From positions 637,508 to 701,507 of the forward strand of contig VYZB01000097.1 in NCBI GenBank assembly GCA_013397455.1: 64,000 nt of DNA, given 5' to 3'. Both the position numbers and the translations under genes were made by a program. The first letter of the stretch is position 1; the number at the start of each line of letters is the position of its first letter. Shown here one piece after another: positions 36,540-48,635 of this stretch. This DNA comes from Crotophaga sulcirostris. Its lineage: Eukaryota; Chordata; Aves; Cuculiformes; Crotophagidae. The notes below the pieces were generated by a model. It was given only the letters and a program-made list of their open reading frames with translations, was not told where the DNA came from and searched no databases.

Positions 36540-39500
36540 GAGCATTGTGGATGAAGGAAAACTATACATGATTGCAGGTGGTAGACCCAAAGCATGGGGA
36601 GAAACGGATATACTAGCAGAACCAGGAGGGGATTGCTTTGTGTAGAAGCGTGTTACATGTTGAGCTATGCAACACATTTAAGTTTGGAATTTTATTTGTT
36701 TCTTTTCCCAGGGAAAGAAGAGCTAAATGGTACATAGAAATACAGATATAAGGACTTTAGAGGGAGTGTTACATACTGAAAATAGACTGCTATCTATTAA
36801 ATGTTGTGTATTGGATTATAAGGGCAGATGATCCATATAAAGGTGGTCAGCTTAAAAGGAGAACTGCTGCGGTTCAACTGGACAAAGGATCTTTGTGGGT
36901 GGAAAAAAGGTTCAGAACTCAGAAGAGGAAGTAACACTTGAGAGGGATGGGAAAAGGTGCAGATTGGAGGCTGAGTGAGGATATGAAAGGGACATACAAG
37001 GATGCTAGGGTCTGCCAGGGGGAGGTAGGGTATGGAGTGGTTGTGAGAGGAGAAAGGTGAAAGCACAGGGCACAAAGGATGTTTGGAGGAGGAAGAAAAA
37101 TGTGAACTATTGTCTATTTGGAGAAAGGTATGGAAAATAATCAGCTACTTGATGCTTGTAGGAGGCGTCTAAAGGAGACACCTTTAATTCTGTCACGAAA
37201 TAGATACGAGGATTATTTTGTGAGGATGGTGTTGTATGAAAGCAAAGGCTTGCATGGTAATTGAAACACACATTGAGGAGAGGAATTAAGGGGAAAAAAT
37301 GAGCAGGATGGAGATAGGGTATGGTGATGGGAAAAGGATATAAGAACCCATAAAGGTATGTGAGGGCATAGCTTCGCAGAGAAATTTCAGAGGGGGTTGG
37401 AAACCTGCTTAGAGTAGTATTATAGACATGTGCCTGGTTGTGAGGGAGAGGCAGAACTGAGGAGAAAGCCATCTGAAGGTGCTGTGAGGAAATGCAAGAT
37501 AATGGAAATCATGGGGGCAGGGTGAATAGTGACAGGAATATAAAGATGTGACAAGTCTTAGGAAGCATGACAATGGGGGAAAATGAGGAATGTAGGAGGC
37601 ATGAGGATGGAATTTAGAACTGCATTTTCTCTAAAGATGCCTGAGCATAAGGTGATTTATAAGAGGTTTAGGGCAAGAGAGCACATAGTGAGAGGAAATT
37701 TAGCTTTGTATCATTTTGTAGTAAAATAGAAAAAGTAGTGCAAAGACCCAGGAGTGGTTTGGTCAGAAGGAACAGAGGATGCCTCCTTACTGGGCAGTTG
37801 GGATAACACAGGGGAAGAACAGGCAATATGTTACAAGGGAAGCAGTTAGGGAAAACCGTGGAAATTAAGGAATAATGTGATGGGTGTGGGAAGAGGAGAA
37901 CACATACAGAAACTAAAAGGAGTGATTTTCTGTTAAGAGAGATGTAACAAATGTGCTTGTATCTCTGTGGTAGGTACTGGCTAAGTGAAGCTGCAAGAGG
38001 GAATGGTACAAATGTGCTAGTGGAGAAATGCCTAAAGATATAAAGTGGTGGGAGGAGAAGGAAAGGGGGGGGGATAACTACCTGGAGGGCTGTATAATAC
38101 ACATGGTTGTACTAAGGTCAAAAGTAAAGTGTGAAGTGTGTGGGGAGGCGACTGGAGTTATGAGCTGTAGGGCAAGAAGTGGAAATAAATGGGAATGATA
38201 GTTCATATTTTGAGGGGTAAGAAGCTTAGCATAGGGTGACACACAATGGCGTGCCAGCAAGGAAAGTACCTGACTGTGTCTGCTTATAAAGGCTGTGGAA
38301 GGGAAGCTTAAATGAGCGAAAAATTAAGTCTGATAAGAGAGATTTGTGCACACAGCATGCTCTAAGTAAATGAGGGAAGTACAGGTAAGGATTGGAGACC
38401 TGGGTGTGGAGGCCTGGGAGAAGGAAAACAGCTCATGGAGGAGGTAAGAGTGATGAGGAGTGGGAAGAAGTTTATGACTGCTTAAGCCATCTGTAGTTAT
38501 CTGCCCCCTGGTTTAAGGGAGGATATCTAAGTGTGCAAGGGGTCATGCATGCATACATAGCAGCATGAGAGCAGATTGGGAGTTAAGTGAAAGGGGAGAG
38601 CCAGTAGAAGCACATGTAAATGCGTGTAGTCAGTGACAATAGGTGCATGGATATATGAGATGCAGGTTTTGTGTGCAGATCAGGGACAGATGCGTTCAGT
38701 GAGTGCTGTGCTCATGTGACTGACAGTGTTTGTAGAGGGAGGCATGTGATAAGAACAATCCAGTCAGTCTACAAGAAGGTGAAATCAGTGAGGGGTATGT
38801 AAGAGTACAGGGTTGCTGTAAGGGACCTATATCTGTGTGGAAGTTGCACATACACACCCAGGAAACCGTGCTGATGTGTAAGATGGCTATCGGAGGCCGA
38901 CTGGAGAACCAAATGTCTGCTGTGTTTGTGGCACAACTCTCTGTGTCGAAATAAGTTATGTAAGACACACAACAGAGGTGAGTTTCGCGAGTGCTAAGGA
39001 GCAATGTTTGCACTGAGAAGGAGGGTAGGGAATGATGACTAACTGAGAAAATGGTTTGGTGCGTGGGTAGTGATAGGACCAAACATGTGCTAGATGTGCT
39101 TGCGTTCTGCATGACGTGCACAGTAGGCATTCCCCTTGAGAGCTTTTGCAGGCTTTTTCAAAAGAGCTAGTGAATAATCCTGAGAAGATCCCAGGATATC
39201 TAACTAAAATATTTCCTCCAGCATCATTTGGAAGCATTGCAGTGCACCTAATTTTCAAGCCTTAAAACTTCAGTATGGTACTGCTGGTGCAAAATGGCAG
39301 ACACATTTCTCTAGGACCAGTTAACAGGGCTATGAGGTAGTTAACAGGGCTGTTGGATGAACAACCATTGAGTTGAAGTACACATAGGGAGTACAGATGT
39401 GAGTCAAAAGAATCAAGAAAGTACTATATTTCTCGGTCGCTTGAAGCAGTACTGGAGTAAAGTGCAGCTGGTTGGAGGTTGAAAATGTAGAATACATATT

Positions 39501-40600
39501 GGGTGTGAGAGAGAAATACTAAGAATGTCTTTTTCTTCTAAACAAGCGCACGTATAAACAACATCTGTTCTTTAAATCTGTTCTACAAACATCTTCAAAT
39601 TGTCTGGCTTGCCTAGGGCGTCAGTGTCTTCCTAAGCATTGTCCTACACCGGGTAGGGAAGTGCTTATTTACATCCATAGCCCATTGGAAGATTTGGAAC
39701 AACCCTCCCATACTTGCACTGGGAGAAAGTCCCATCACACCTAACCCCTAGGCTTGAAGGCTGAAGTCTGTGGACTCTCAGAGTTCAGTTCAAGCTCTTC
39801 AGATGAATAATTTCCCTTGGCAGTACTGGAAGCTTGTTGTATTCAGTGGAAAGCCTCTTTCTCCTCTGGTGATGGTGAGCTTCCCGCCATGGCAGGTTGT
39901 GGGAGGTGGGGATAGTGAAATGCCTGTCCATGAGGGGGAGATGCCTGACTGCAGTGGTCCTGGCCACTGGGATTCAGATGGGCTGAAACTACAGACTGCA
40001 ACTTGCTCAGCCCACTACACAGCCCAGGGTTATGCCCTGGCCTCTGACCACTCTGCATCCTCCCTGTCTAACCAGTGAGAAAACAAAAAGCAAATGGTGC
40101 CATTAACCTGCCAGCTGGGCTGGGGAAAGAGAAAGGGATTGATGGGTACAATTAGTGCTGGGTTGTTGCAGGAAGGAGATCAAAGCATGTGACCAAGTTA
40201 CGTTTGAGTGCAAAGAACGTGGGGTATTTGTGCCTGCCTGGACTACTTTGTAGCCTATGACACAGCCAGAGAAATGTGTTTGCAAGGGCTGGAACATCTG
40301 GGTGTCCTTGAGGATGCTTGCTGGTGTGTGGCCATATGTGTGTGTCTCTTTGTGTTGACTAGGAGCGGACAATGGAAAGAAGCAATGTGTGGGTACAAAT
40401 GACAGAGGTGGATGGCAGCTGTTTCTGCGTGGGAGATAATCATCCCTGTTTGTACATCTGTCGGTGGGGGATGTAGGGATAAGTCATTTTCTGAGGGGAC
40501 AGATGGGATGTGCGTGTGGAGAGAGAAGTTGGTAAGAGTGGACGTGGAGTAGTTTCAAGCTTGTGAAATGAGTACTGGAAGGAATATACAGAGCTATGTT
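36540..40600 (+). other. About 4-kb domain with strong G-over-C excess on the plus strand
   Basis: Sampled 60-base lines show G:C counts of 19:5 (37501), 19:4 (37861), 28:5 (38401), 21:7 (38641), 20:7 (38761), 21:5 (39001) and 26:4 (40501), against near-balanced text outside. The wording is AGG/GTG/GGA-rich but not a clean tandem repeat. Related phrases recur (for example ACAAATGTGCT at 37948 and 38004), so it may be a degenerate minisatellite. Minus-strand open frames of 144, 144 and 121 codons lie here (37668-38102, 38696-39130, 37107-37472). They are proline/serine/leucine-rich and unrecognised, and the skew explains them because TTA, CTA and TCA are rare on the plus strand. A short 20-bp tandem duplication with AGTTAACAGGGCT lies at 39319-39351. 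The segment 39840-40080 is more GC-rich and less skewed. Confidence 0.65.
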
Positions 40601-42599
40601 CCTGATTGTACCATGAACATTTAAGTCCATAGGATAAGGAGAATCCTTTGCAGAAATCCTCAAGAAAGATTATACTTCCCAAGAAATTAAAATAAAAACA
40701 CATCCAAGCATCCAGTTCAGTTAAGATTCTCCTTCTTTCCTTTACATGGTACAAGGATCTTATTGTGTGAATAAGCTAAGCAAGGTGGTCCTTTCCTTCA
40801 GGGCAGCAAGCATTCGGAAAGATCAGAACAATATTGTATACTCCTCCCTCTCTTATCTTGCTCTGCTTCTCCTCTCCACCTTTTCACACACATGCCAAAA
40901 GTTCTTTCCCAATTTGGTTTCTAATTGTGTTTGAAATTTCCCTCTGCGGAAATATGAGATACAGATATGTGTGAATGAGGACACTGGTGTGTTGGGAAGG
41001 TTGTGTGTACATGTTGAAACAAAGTTCATTGGTAGTCATCTGGAGCTCAGAGAAGTAATGTGTTGTTTGCATTCCAATGCACATGGAAAGGACAGCAAAT
41101 AATTCCACATTTCCATCAGGCAATGCCAATAAACTGGTGTGCATGACTCGCTCATGCCTTTACTTTACTCGCCTTTACTTTTGGAGGGAGTCACTGCATG
41201 CCTAGCTCTATAAATACACAGATTCCATAGAACAAGCTTCATCTGTGTTATCTATTACAAACCTGTATCAGAGATGATGACATTCTTGAAGGATTGTATC
41301 CTACAGAGTAAGATTTGCAGCACTCCTCCAACATTTTCTGTGCTTCAGCTACATGTTGCCCATAGTGGAACCGCAACAATAAATGTACTTCTTAGTTGCT
41401 TTTTCACATCTTCCAGTGATAAATTGCTTTATTTTGGGTTTGTCTCTGCTATAGGTTTTACATATTTTATCTTTCATTAGCTGAGTTAGCATGTGAGGAA
41501 GTGTTAATCTAGTTAACTCAGAAATACATATTTTCAGGCTATTCCATATAAAATCCGTCCATATTTGCCAGAATTCTAATCAATATCATCAGAGGTAACT
41601 GGCAGTTAATTGGAGAGGTGCAGAAGGAAGAAGTATGTTGTACTCTACATGGATGTTTAAAGACTCATCTACACTCAGAAGGGAATTCTGGTTGTAAGTG
41701 TGAACTTTAAACCCAACAGCTGCTTCTCAATAGCTCTGTGTTTAGACAAGCTTTAAGATAGCATCCTTTCCTGTGGCTTCTGCCTCAGCCAGGAGTTGGA
41801 CAAGTACACTCACAAGATGAAAGCAGTCATTGCCTCCTTGAGAGAAGTGATTTGGACAGTATTTGGTTTCTGCTTCAACCCTAGATTAGATGTTACGGCT
41901 TTTATCAATCAAATACGGATCTCATAAATATGACAGAGACATTTAACCAGTTTTCCCAGTATGCTGTATTAGAGGTAAACTTGTAACATCACTAGATGCT
42001 GAGACCTATGATGAGTTTGATTTCAGAAATTCTAAAAAATAATGATCAACTCGATAACTTAGGGGAATAAAATAGGTAATATATAGTCAGCTGAGTAAAA
42101 AGGTATTCCTTAGATGCAAAGGATACAGTGGAAATATTTAAGAAATATTTCAGAAGTATGTGGAAACGTGTCTTTGTATGTTCTTTCTCTACCATTCCCC
42201 ATAGTTTCCTATCCACCCATAGCATGTAGGCAGTATGCACAAACCCAAACTTCAAGGTAATAGCAAAAATAAAGTCCAGTGACACCGCCTTAGAAAAAGA
42301 GAATCTTTTCCCTACTCTGGATTAGGAAACAAAACCGTGATCATTAAGAGGTCAGGTGCTGGGGGAGGGGGAGAGGTGGAGATCTATGTGTCTTTTCTGG
42401 ATTTGTGCATTCAAAAGTTAGAAAAGATGTATTCAGATCATTGTTTTCAACTCCTGTGCTAAGTACAAAACTACTTCCTCCACTCATTTCTCAAACCATT
42501 TGAACAGTCTTGTTTTACATGACTGACTTCCCAAACGGATGATGTAGATAACTCCATAACATAAAAAATTCTTCCTGAAAGAACAAGTTTTCTTTGCTG
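40601..42599. other. Unique AT-rich non-coding DNA
   Basis: No exon or family repeat recognised. A TATAAATA box at about 41209-41216 has AP-1-like TGACTC/GAGTCA words upstream (about 41147 and 41191), but no credible transcript start or open frame follows. Confidence 0.45.
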
Positions 42600-42905
42600 T
42601 TTATTACTATTTGCACGGTCTCCCACTTAGATCCCCCAAAATCTTGAGAAATTTTCCCTTGTTGCTGTTTACTAAACATATTCCTCAAATACTTGAAATG
42701 AGCTGTCTTTTTTATCCCATTCTTTGTCTCACAGAGTGCATATGATTTTTTTCTCTAAGCTTATTATTCTATTATTTTTTTAAATTATGCTTTGACTTCC
42801 TTCAATTTCATCCACATCTTTATGGCGCTAGAATGTCCCAGAATAAAGGTGACATTCCAAAATCAGAAGACCTCTTTCATCTCTTTGCCTGCCTTCTGTA
42901 ATTAT
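42600..42905 (-). mobile_element. Ancient CR1-type LINE fragment
   Basis: The antisense order of phrases matches an old CR1. 'caaatacttgaaatgagctgtctttttt' (about 42685-42712) is the analogue of 'catgtatttgaa..gttatcatgtcccc'. Then come 'tctctaagcttattatt', 'acttccttcaatttcatccacatcttta' (about 42795-42822) and 'aatgtcccagaataaaggtgacattccaaaatcagaag' (about 42832-42869), the analogue of the 'acccagaactggacacaatactcc' block. Identity is low and broken by indels, so this is a very old copy and its limits are approximate. It lies about 400 bp upstream of a much younger CR1 in the opposite orientation. Confidence 0.5.
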
Positions 42906-43289
42906 ACTATTTGCACTCCCTAGTTCTTTCTTCTCTTTCTCTCTTCTACTGTGAAAGAAGTTCCATGTAATAAATCCAGCACTAATTCACTGTTTAAATC
43001 ATAGCTAGCTAATTTTCAATATTATGCCTTTCCAACTTCCTCCCTGACATTTAATGTATGTGCTTTGAATTGATTTTCCCTAGACCAATTATCTTAGGTT
43101 TTCCCCTCCTGAACCTTTTATTTTCTATCAAATTTTTCTATTCACTCTTTTACCTTTTATGTAATATTTTTTTCTATTCTTTCCTTTCTTTCTATCCATT
43201 TTCAGCTCATTCCTTCTCTAGTGTTCTATTTTTCAGCATCTTTATCCTTTAATGCTTTCAGACTACTCAATGATACAACTGAAAATGGA
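42906..43289. other. T-rich unique DNA between two CR1 copies
   Basis: Pyrimidine-rich, T-dominated sequence. The 64-codon open frame 43058-43252 is a composition artefact (Phe/Leu/Ser only). No function seen. Confidence 0.5.
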
Positions 43290-43974
43290 AAAATTGAAAA
43301 TGGTTGATGAGAAGCTCAATATAAGCTGGCAATGCACATTCACAGCTCAGAAGGCCAACAGTATCCCAGGCTGCATCAAAAGAAGTGTGGCCAGCATGGC
43401 GAGGGAGGTGATTCTCCATGTCTTGCTCTGCTCTTGTGAGACCCCATCTGGAGTACTGTGTCCAATTCTAGAATCCCCAACATAAGAAGGATATGGAACT
43501 GTTGGAACGGGTCCAGAGGAGGGCTACGAAGATGATCAGAGTAGTGGAGCACTTCCCATACAAGGGCAGACTGAGAGAGATTGGATTGTTTAGCCTAGAG
43601 AAGAGAAGGCTCTGGGGCAATCTTACAGCGGCCTTCCAGTACCTGAACAGGGCCTACAAGAAAGATGGGGAGGGATGTTTTACGAGGGCATGTAGTGATA
43701 GGATGAAGGAAAATTACTTTAAATTGAAAGGGAGAAGATTTCTAAAAGACATTAGGAAGAAATTCTTCACAGTGAGGGTGGTGAGACACTGGCACAGGTT
43801 ACGCAGGGAAGCTGTGGGTGCCCCCTCCCTAGAGGTGTTCAAGGCCAGGTTGGATGGGGCCCTGAGCAGCCTGGGCAGGTGGGAGGGGTCCCTGCTCATG
43901 GCAGGGGGGTTGGAACTGGATGATCTTTAAGATCCCTTCCAACCCAAACCATTCTGTGATTCTATGATTCTATG
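43290..43974 (+). mobile_element. Well-preserved CR1 LINE 3' end with three tail octamers
   Basis: Starts in ORF2 at MVDEKLNISWQ (about 43291), through GCIKRSVASMAREVI (about 43369-43413). A frameshift and a TAG at 43469-43471 precede a clean 145-codon frame (43493-43930): MELLERVQRRATKM, GLFSLEKRRLWGNL, RKKFFTVRVVRHWHRLRREA, APSLEVFKARLDGAL, ending GGLELDDL at the usual ORF2 stop. The 3' UTR reads GATCCCTTCCAACCCAAACC and then ATTCTGTG, ATTCTATG, ATTCTATG (43951-43974), the classic avian CR1 terminus, recognised by the element's own RT in the family. Endonuclease and RT domains are absent by 5' truncation, so it cannot move on its own. Confidence 0.95.
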
Positions 43975-46744
43975 AAAAGAGTAGTAGGTCTCAAGACACT
44001 ACCACAGCCTTTATAGCCATCGCTTACGAGCATCCTGTATCATGGCTCACATCGAGTTTTCAGGCTAGATTTGTTTTGCAGAGTAGGTGGGACACATGGA
44101 TAAGCTGAATGTAAATATGCGCGAGGATGATGCATGCATGCATGTGGGCGAATAGAAGTGGAGTGGTCAACATGTGACTGTGCTGTGAGAACACTGCATC
44201 ACATTTCTTTGTTATCCTCTTTCTGGCCTTCTTAGCACTGTCCTTGTCCTCCCTTTAGGCCATGTAAGACTGCCATATAATTGCCTGTTGTTGCACTGAC
44301 CAAGTCATTGCTCATCTTGGAATTTCTTTACAAACTTGTGGTTACTTTCCTGTCAGGCAGTCAGGCATCTTGTCATTACATCAGCATGCTGAGTAACTCC
44401 TTCTCCACCTCAGCTCTGCTGCTCACAAAAGCTGTATCTGTTCACAAACTAGGCTCCCTCACGGTGCTTCCACCTGGTCCTCCCTTAGCACCACGGATCC
44501 CATCCACTTGCCCTCTACTTTCAGTTTTCTCTTAAGCACTGACTTCTTTTGTAACACAGGGTAAAAAAGGCTGACTTTTAGACTGGAAGAAGTGAGATCC
44601 TTCAAGACTTTTGGCAAAGTAAATTTCTTTTTCAAAAAAAATAAGGAAAAGAAGTTTTCATCCGAGGAGCAATGCACATTTTTAGAACACCTCTGGTTCA
44701 CAGGGACTACCTGATAGCTTCTTCAGACATACACAAAGATGAAGGGAGCTGTACTTGCTTGTACTTCTTGGCATTTATACCAATAAGGGATATCATTATT
44801 TTTTAACCTGATGACCCTAAGGCCTAAAAAAAGGATTTTCAAAAACAGAGTTGATGCTTCTTTTCAGAAGTGATTGGAAGTTTCAGTGTCGATAGCGATA
44901 AAAGCACAATTAATGCAATAATATGAGGATCTGAAAGTCCTACAAACTAGAACAAACTAGAATATTCTTGGCCTTGTAAATTACAATATGAATGCTTATC
45001 CTTTGCAAGTCTGTATGTTAAAGAAGAGTCATCCTTTCTGCTTGACTGTGTGGTGAGTACCACCATCTCTCCTTTCTTCTGTATGGCACCTGCACATAAA
45101 ACAGCCAACATGAAGCAGGTTTTGCATGCCAATGTTTGACACTGTATCCTGACCCTGTTTTATTTATTAGTACAGGTGCCACCTGAAAGTCAGTCTGGGA
45201 GACACTGTACTAATCGTATAGAGTTGCTAGTGTAGTCTGACTGCTTCTGTTAGCAGGCATGGTTTGAAACAAACAGTTTTACAGAGTAAAATTATTTCTG
45301 AGATGGCAAACATACCACTACCTCAGAACACCCTTAAGAAGTATTACCTTAATATGCCTTTCCTCCTGGACTGACTTTCTATCTACTTATTAAAAAAAGG
45401 TGAAATAAAAAATGTTGAGTCAACAGCAAAGCTATTCTTGAAGCAGTCTGAGCAGAGTTTATTTTTCTGCTGAGAGGTTGCATTTTCTATATTTAAATTA
45501 CCTTTATAAGTTTAAAGCACTCAGGAACAATATCTAGTTTTTGTGCTGAAAGAGTAGCAGTTACAGGCTCTGAGAAAAGAAAAACAATCTAAATGCTACT
45601 ACAAGATGAGTTTGGAGAGTTTTGTTATTGTTATTGGGTTTGTTTGGGTTGCTTTTTTTAAAAAAAAAAAATCCACCAACCCAAACCAAAACCAAACAAA
45701 AGCTTCGTAGAGTTAAATCTTGCCCTGGGAACTTGAAGCTGCTTCTCTCATCTACGAGGATAAGGAGTGGTCTCCCTTGAAAGCATTTGCATTTAGGGGA
45801 AACAAGTATGTTTTTAAAGTCCAGTGAAACATCCTGATTTTTCTTATTTTTTTCTGTCTTTCCTCTACTAGGAAATCTTCCTGTTTATTTTGCTTTTTTT
45901 CTCATAGTTTGTTCTTATTGGCCCCATTCCTCTGAAAAAAAACTTGTGACTTTTCAGTGTTTGCTGTCCTTTGAACCACGATTAAGCAAATCTGATTGGT
46001 TTCATTGTTCTTTAGTGAGTTCATTTGTTTACCTTAATCTTTCTCTGTGTCTCTGGTTGAGATTTTGCCTATACTGTCTCAGTCTCTGATGACAGGTTTA
46101 ACACCAGCATCTCCACTGAACCTAATGTATTTATTTCTGATTTACAAGGAAGCAGGAGTCCCCAGCAAATGTAGAAATCCACCTGATTGCAGGTCAAATT
46201 CTGCTCTTAGTTGCACCCAGGCAATCCTACTACAATTAGTGAGACTGTAATCAAACCTTAAATATGAGTCTTGGTGTTAGGGTTTATTTTAAAACCATGG
46301 ATGCACATCCAAAGCATTTTAGTATGTTCTATCATACAGAAATCAGAGGGAGAAAGAGAATATGCCTATGTTAGATGACTGGTGCACTTGATCAGAAAAA
46401 CTGTAGCAAATTCATGTCTTTCAACCAAGTCCTTATGCTCACGGAAGTTTAAAAATCTGACAGGCTTCCTACTTGCTCAAAATCCTGTCTCCTTGTTGAC
46501 CCATCTGTTGGCTACTAGAGACACCAGCCATCCAGAGACCAGGAAACTAGTACCTGCAGCTACAAGGATAAAGCCACTAAAGTCTGTTGACCTGGAACAA
46601 CCCAGGCCATGATACTTTCCCCTCACAAAGGACTCTGAAAGTTTCTGGGCTTGGGAGGTCAAGTGGAATTCCTCACAACTGGAGAATTTAAACCAACAAA
46701 ATCCATCTCCTAGTATAGTCTAATATCTCCTAATATGGTCTGTG
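43975..46744. other. Unique AT-rich non-coding DNA
   Basis: No exon or RNA gene recognised. Contains the short inverted repeat described at 45634-45700. At 46706-46740 two related blocks (ATCTCCTAGTATAGTCT / ATCTCCTAATATGGTCT) form a degenerate tandem duplication. Confidence 0.5.
45634..45700. repeat. Imperfect inverted repeat (G/T-rich arm, T/A stem, A/C-rich arm)
   Basis: TTTGGGTTG (45643-45651) and CAACCCAAA (45677-45685) are perfect 9-bp complements. Inside them seven T face a run of twelve A, and outside them GGGTTTG and CCAAAACC extend the pairing imperfectly. The strand could fold into a long hairpin. Similar T-run/A-run plus GTTT/AAAC text occurs near 14712-14765 and 18727-18755, suggesting a recurrent simple-sequence style and not a gene feature. 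Confidence 0.65.
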
Positions 46745-46935
46745 GTCCTAAGATCCAAACCAGCCAGATAGCATATTCTTCAAAGCTTTGTCATGCCTAA
46801 TTTTAAATTCATCAAGTGACTGGGCTTCCACCACTCTACTTAAAATCTTCATACCATCCCCATACAATGGGTGCCACTCATTACTACAGCACTGAGTAGT
46901 TTTCCATTTAAAAGTTTTTAGCAACAATACAGTCC
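46745..46935 (-). mobile_element. Ancient CR1-type LINE fragment
   Basis: On the minus strand one frame reads RVVEAQSLDEFKIRHDKAL (about 46856-46800), which parallels the CR1 ORF2 C-terminal phrase of the form 'VVeAPSLevFKaRLDkaL' seen intact in the copy at 43290-43974. The plus strand has the matching antisense wording 'ttcatcaagtgactgggcttccaccact' (about 46808-46835). The rest is too eroded to align by eye. Limits are approximate; the call rests on one conserved block. Confidence 0.5.
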
Positions 46936-48610
46936 TGTGTGGCAGTAGGATAGCTGGCAAGAGATGTTTTTAGAGTAGAAGTTTGGTTTCTTTTTTTTTT
47001 TTAAGTTAGTTAACTTCTTGTGGTCATTTTTTATGATGGTGTCCTTTGAGGAAGAAGTGAAAATAAAGGGTACTGTTATTGAAAATAACAGAAATATTTT
47101 AATAAATAATCTCTTCTTAGATAATAGCTCCTTTTCAAAAGAAAGGTTTAGCAGCATCTCCCAAAGATAATTGAGATATGCCTATAGCCTGGCAGCAACC
47201 TGGACAGAGATGGAGGAAGTAATTTTATACAAATTGGCATGTCTACGCAATACAGACTGCTCAAGCAGTCTTCCGATCCACCAATCAGTTAACAGAAGTG
47301 CACAAGGATAACTAGCCTTATTACTGCTTGGATGGCATTGTAAAGCTCCCCAGAAATAGATTGCCCAAGGACACTCCGTAGATTGGCATTAAGACTGGTG
47401 TAAAGCGGCTCAGGTAGAGTGGAAGCGACAGCACCTCATGAGCCAGCTCATTGCACTGCCTGCAGTGTGAGCACAGGCTGTGCCATGGAGAAGACAGCCA
47501 CTTGCTCTGCCAGGCCCATGCAAACACTCTGATGTTCCTCTTGGGTATTCAGATTGTTTGATGGTGCACATGAACTAAGCTACAGCCTTTTCGAAGTTCC
47601 ATCAGGTCATCATGCTCTTTTAGGACAGCTGGAGTCAGAAATCTCGGTCCTCTAAGAGAACTGGGCCAAATCATTGGTAAGAGAAAGGTGCAGAAAACTT
47701 CTTCCTATTTAAGATATTCAAATGTGCCCACATATGGGTACTTCTGCCTTCCTTCTGCCAGGTCCTTACATTTCAGTATTTTAATTTTTATTCTTAAATA
47801 TCCATGGAAACTTGTTTTTTCTAATTGTTTTCTGAATATTGTCCAGATTAATGGATGTTTTTTAGGAACACATGGAAACTTATAGACTATACGGTAGCAT
47901 CCAAAGTGATTTCTTGGTTACTTGGCAGATTTCCATTGATGGATTTCACTTTATTTTTTTCTGTCTTTTCTCATCCACCAGCTTCTATCATCCTCTTGCT
48001 GAATTTTCTTGAATAGTCAGTTGCTCTGGAGATAACTAGCTTAACAGAGGCCTAATTCTGACCCCACTTACATGGAAGAAGCCTAATGGATCCCCAGGGA
48101 ATAAGTTCATCTTAAGGCAGTGAAAATTTAGACCAGAGTGAAGACCTGGGAACTCGACAGCAAAATTATTGCAAATAACCAGGGAAATGAGAGGGGTTAT
48201 TTGTGCACAAAAAGTTTACTCAATGTAGAAACATTTTTCCAAATCTAAACAAACAAGGTTTCATCTGAAATTCTGCTCTGACCAGTCTACTGCTAGATAG
48301 CATCAAATGTTATCTAATCATAAGTCTGACATCACTCTTGTTTGCTTGCTTGCTTGTTTTGTTTACTCTCTTTGCAAGTATGTGCTGATGTGATGACTCT
48401 GGCTCTTTCAATTTTTCCATCTGTGAATTTCATCCAGATGAATTATCTCAGCCAAAACTTGAAAAATGAAACCGGGCATTTTACCGTTGACCCAAAGCAG
48501 ATAATCATAGGTGCCATCACCAGCCCTCCACAGAGATGCTGTCCAGAATAAAGGACTTGAAAAGAATCTCAAAGATCCTTCTAAAAACCAGGATTTTTTT
48601 AGTGATTTCA

Positions 48611-48635
48611 TTTTTTCCTTTTTTTTTTTTTTTTT
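48611..48635. repeat. Poly(T) tract
   Basis: Six T, CC, then 17 uninterrupted T (48619-48635). A simple repeat; no adjacent retrosequence was recognised for which it could be an antisense poly(A) tail. Confidence 0.85.

Noticed and set aside
36797..39130. Long minus-strand open frames (121 and two of 144 codons) as possible genes
   Set aside because: They lie in the G-rich-plus-strand domain, where minus-strand stop codons are depleted by composition; no recognisable domain, start context or splice signals.
36540..40600. Nuclear copy of mitochondrial DNA, because of the strand skew
   Set aside because: No mitochondrial gene, tRNA or recognisable mitochondrial protein text in either orientation.
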